Of a stretch of 6,285 bases of DNA, positions 5,570-6,285 are shown piece by piece. The notes below the pieces were generated by a model. That model was not told where the DNA came from. It made no database searches and saw only the letters and a program-made list of their open reading frames with translations. The position numbers and the translations under genes are program-made. The stretch is from Actinomycetota bacterium. GTDB lineage: Bacteria > Actinomycetota > Acidimicrobiia > Acidimicrobiales > CADCSY01. Each line of letters starts with the position of its first letter. The stretch's first letter is position 1. The stretch spans positions 1 through 6,285 of the forward strand of contig JAHWJR010000113.1 of NCBI GenBank assembly GCA_019348335.1, in the 5' to 3' direction.

Positions 5570-6285
5570 GTGGCGGTCGAGCGCGTGCGCATCCCGGTGG
5601 GCGTCGAGATGTTCGACGCCCGGGTGTCGGGGCCGGCGGACGGGCCCCTGGTCCTGCTGCTGCACGGGTTCCCGCAGACGTCGGCGATGTGGCGCCGCCA
5701 GCTCGAGGCGCTGGGCGCCGCCGGCTTCCGGGCGGTGGCGCCCGACCAGCGGGGCTACTCGCCGGGGGCCCGTCCTGGCGACGACGACCGCTACGTGCTC
5801 GACCGTCTGGTGGCCGACGTGCTGGCCATGGCCGACGAGATGGGCGGGCACACCTTCCATCTTGTCGGTCACGACTGGGGCGGGATGGTGGCGTGGCGCC
5901 TGGCGCAGCGCCACCCCCAACGCCTGCGCACCCTGGCCGTGCTGTCGACGCCCCACCCCGCCGCCCTGCGCCGGGCCCTCGCCGGCGAGGACGGCAGCGA
6001 CCAGCGCCGGCGCTCCGCCTACGTCGCGCTGTTCCGTGCGCCGGGCGCCGCCCAGGCGCTGGCGGCGGCCGACGGCGCCGGCCTGCGACGGCTGTTCTCG
6101 TCGACCGGCCTGCCCGCCGGCGAGGAACAGCCCCACCTCGAGGTGCTGGCCGATGCGGGAGCGGTCTCGGCGGCGCTGGCGTGGTACCGGGCCAACGACG
6201 TCGAGGTGCTGGCGTCGTCCGAGCCGGTGACCACCCCGACCCTCTACGTGTGGGGCAACGACGACCCGGCTCTGGGCCCGGAGGC
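5570..6285 (+). CDS. epoxide-hydrolase-like alpha/beta hydrolase (C-terminus beyond window)
   Basis: Partial: 238 residues are visible, with the 3' end beyond the right edge. The fold is alpha/beta hydrolase with an aspartate nucleophile. LLLHGFPQTSAMW (29-41) gives the HGxP oxyanion motif, APDQRGYSPGARP (57-69) follows, and the elbow VGHDWGGMVAW (99-109) puts Asp102 as nucleophile. The cap carries both tyrosines that activate the epoxide in this family: Tyr151 in AYVALFRAPG (150-159; compare YQLYFQEPG in mammalian soluble epoxide hydrolase) and Tyr206 in AWYRAN (204-209). The acid is Asp231 or Asp232 in WGNDDPALG. The catalytic His should lie just past the window. Haloalkane dehalogenases share the Asp nucleophile but lack the tyrosine pair, so epoxide hydrolysis to a diol is the better guess; the substrate is unknown. 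GTG codons at 5564, 5567 and 5570 are all in frame; 5570 best fits the -10 spacing. No signal peptide. Confidence 0.87.
   Translation, partial: MAVERVRIPVGVEMFDARVSGPADGPLVLLLHGFPQTSAMWRRQLEALGAAGFRAVAPDQRGYSPGARPGDDDRYVLDRLVADVLAMADEMGGHTFHLVGHDWGGMVAWRLAQRHPQRLRTLAVLSTPHPAALRRALAGEDGSDQRRRSAYVALFRAPGAAQALAAADGAGLRRLFSSTGLPAGEEQPHLEVLADAGAVSAALAWYRANDVEVLASSEPVTTPTLYVWGNDDPALGPE

Noticed and set aside
4973..6136. A 387-codon minus-strand frame spanning the unknown gene and the second hydrolase
   Set aside because: It crosses two plus-strand genes, one with clear catalytic motifs, and its product is His/Gln/Arg/Gly-rich low-complexity sequence.

Overview
The window is very G+C-rich DNA (about 70% by eye, with G/C dominating third codon positions) that is tightly packed with genes. 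The leuB-ilvE-cimA order, the LeuB of actinobacterial type (GVLERGLLLRLRFELD block), GTG starts and probable leaderless promoters point to a high-G+C actinobacterium. An Acidimicrobiia-like lineage is my guess, but no rRNA or other marker is present to prove it.

Layout: (1) 1-1275, minus strand: greA (transcript cleavage factor), followed 7 nt later by a serine-type alpha/beta hydrolase that runs off the left edge. (2) 1276-1487: a divergent control region. It holds a greA promoter on the minus strand. On the plus strand it holds a promoter, a 12-codon leader peptide rich in Ile and Val codons, a perfect 11-bp hairpin, a second hairpin followed by a T-rich run, and the leuB Shine-Dalgarno sequence. 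(3) 1488-5009, plus strand: leuB, ilvE and cimA, with a 2-nt gap and then an 11-nt overlap. (4) 5012-5530: a small gene of unknown function 2 nt after cimA, probably the last gene of the operon. (5) 5570-6285: an epoxide-hydrolase-like alpha/beta hydrolase with its own probable leaderless promoter, cut by the right edge.

The three core enzymes fit threonine-independent isoleucine synthesis. CimA makes (R)-citramalate from pyruvate and acetyl-CoA. LeuCD (not in this window) isomerises it, LeuB oxidises the product to 2-oxobutyrate, and after the shared IlvBN/C/D steps IlvE transaminates to isoleucine. LeuB and IlvE also serve leucine, and IlvE also serves valine.

The most interesting element is the leuB leader. 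A terminator-like hairpin directly before an operon's first Shine-Dalgarno sequence, lying between divergent genes, ends no gene. With the Ile/Val-coding mini-ORF before it, the best reading is a ribosome-mediated attenuator tuned to isoleucine/valine rather than leucine. The exact switching structure is not settled by reading alone. The rest is ordinary core metabolism; I saw no mobile elements, CRISPR arrays, tRNA or rRNA genes.
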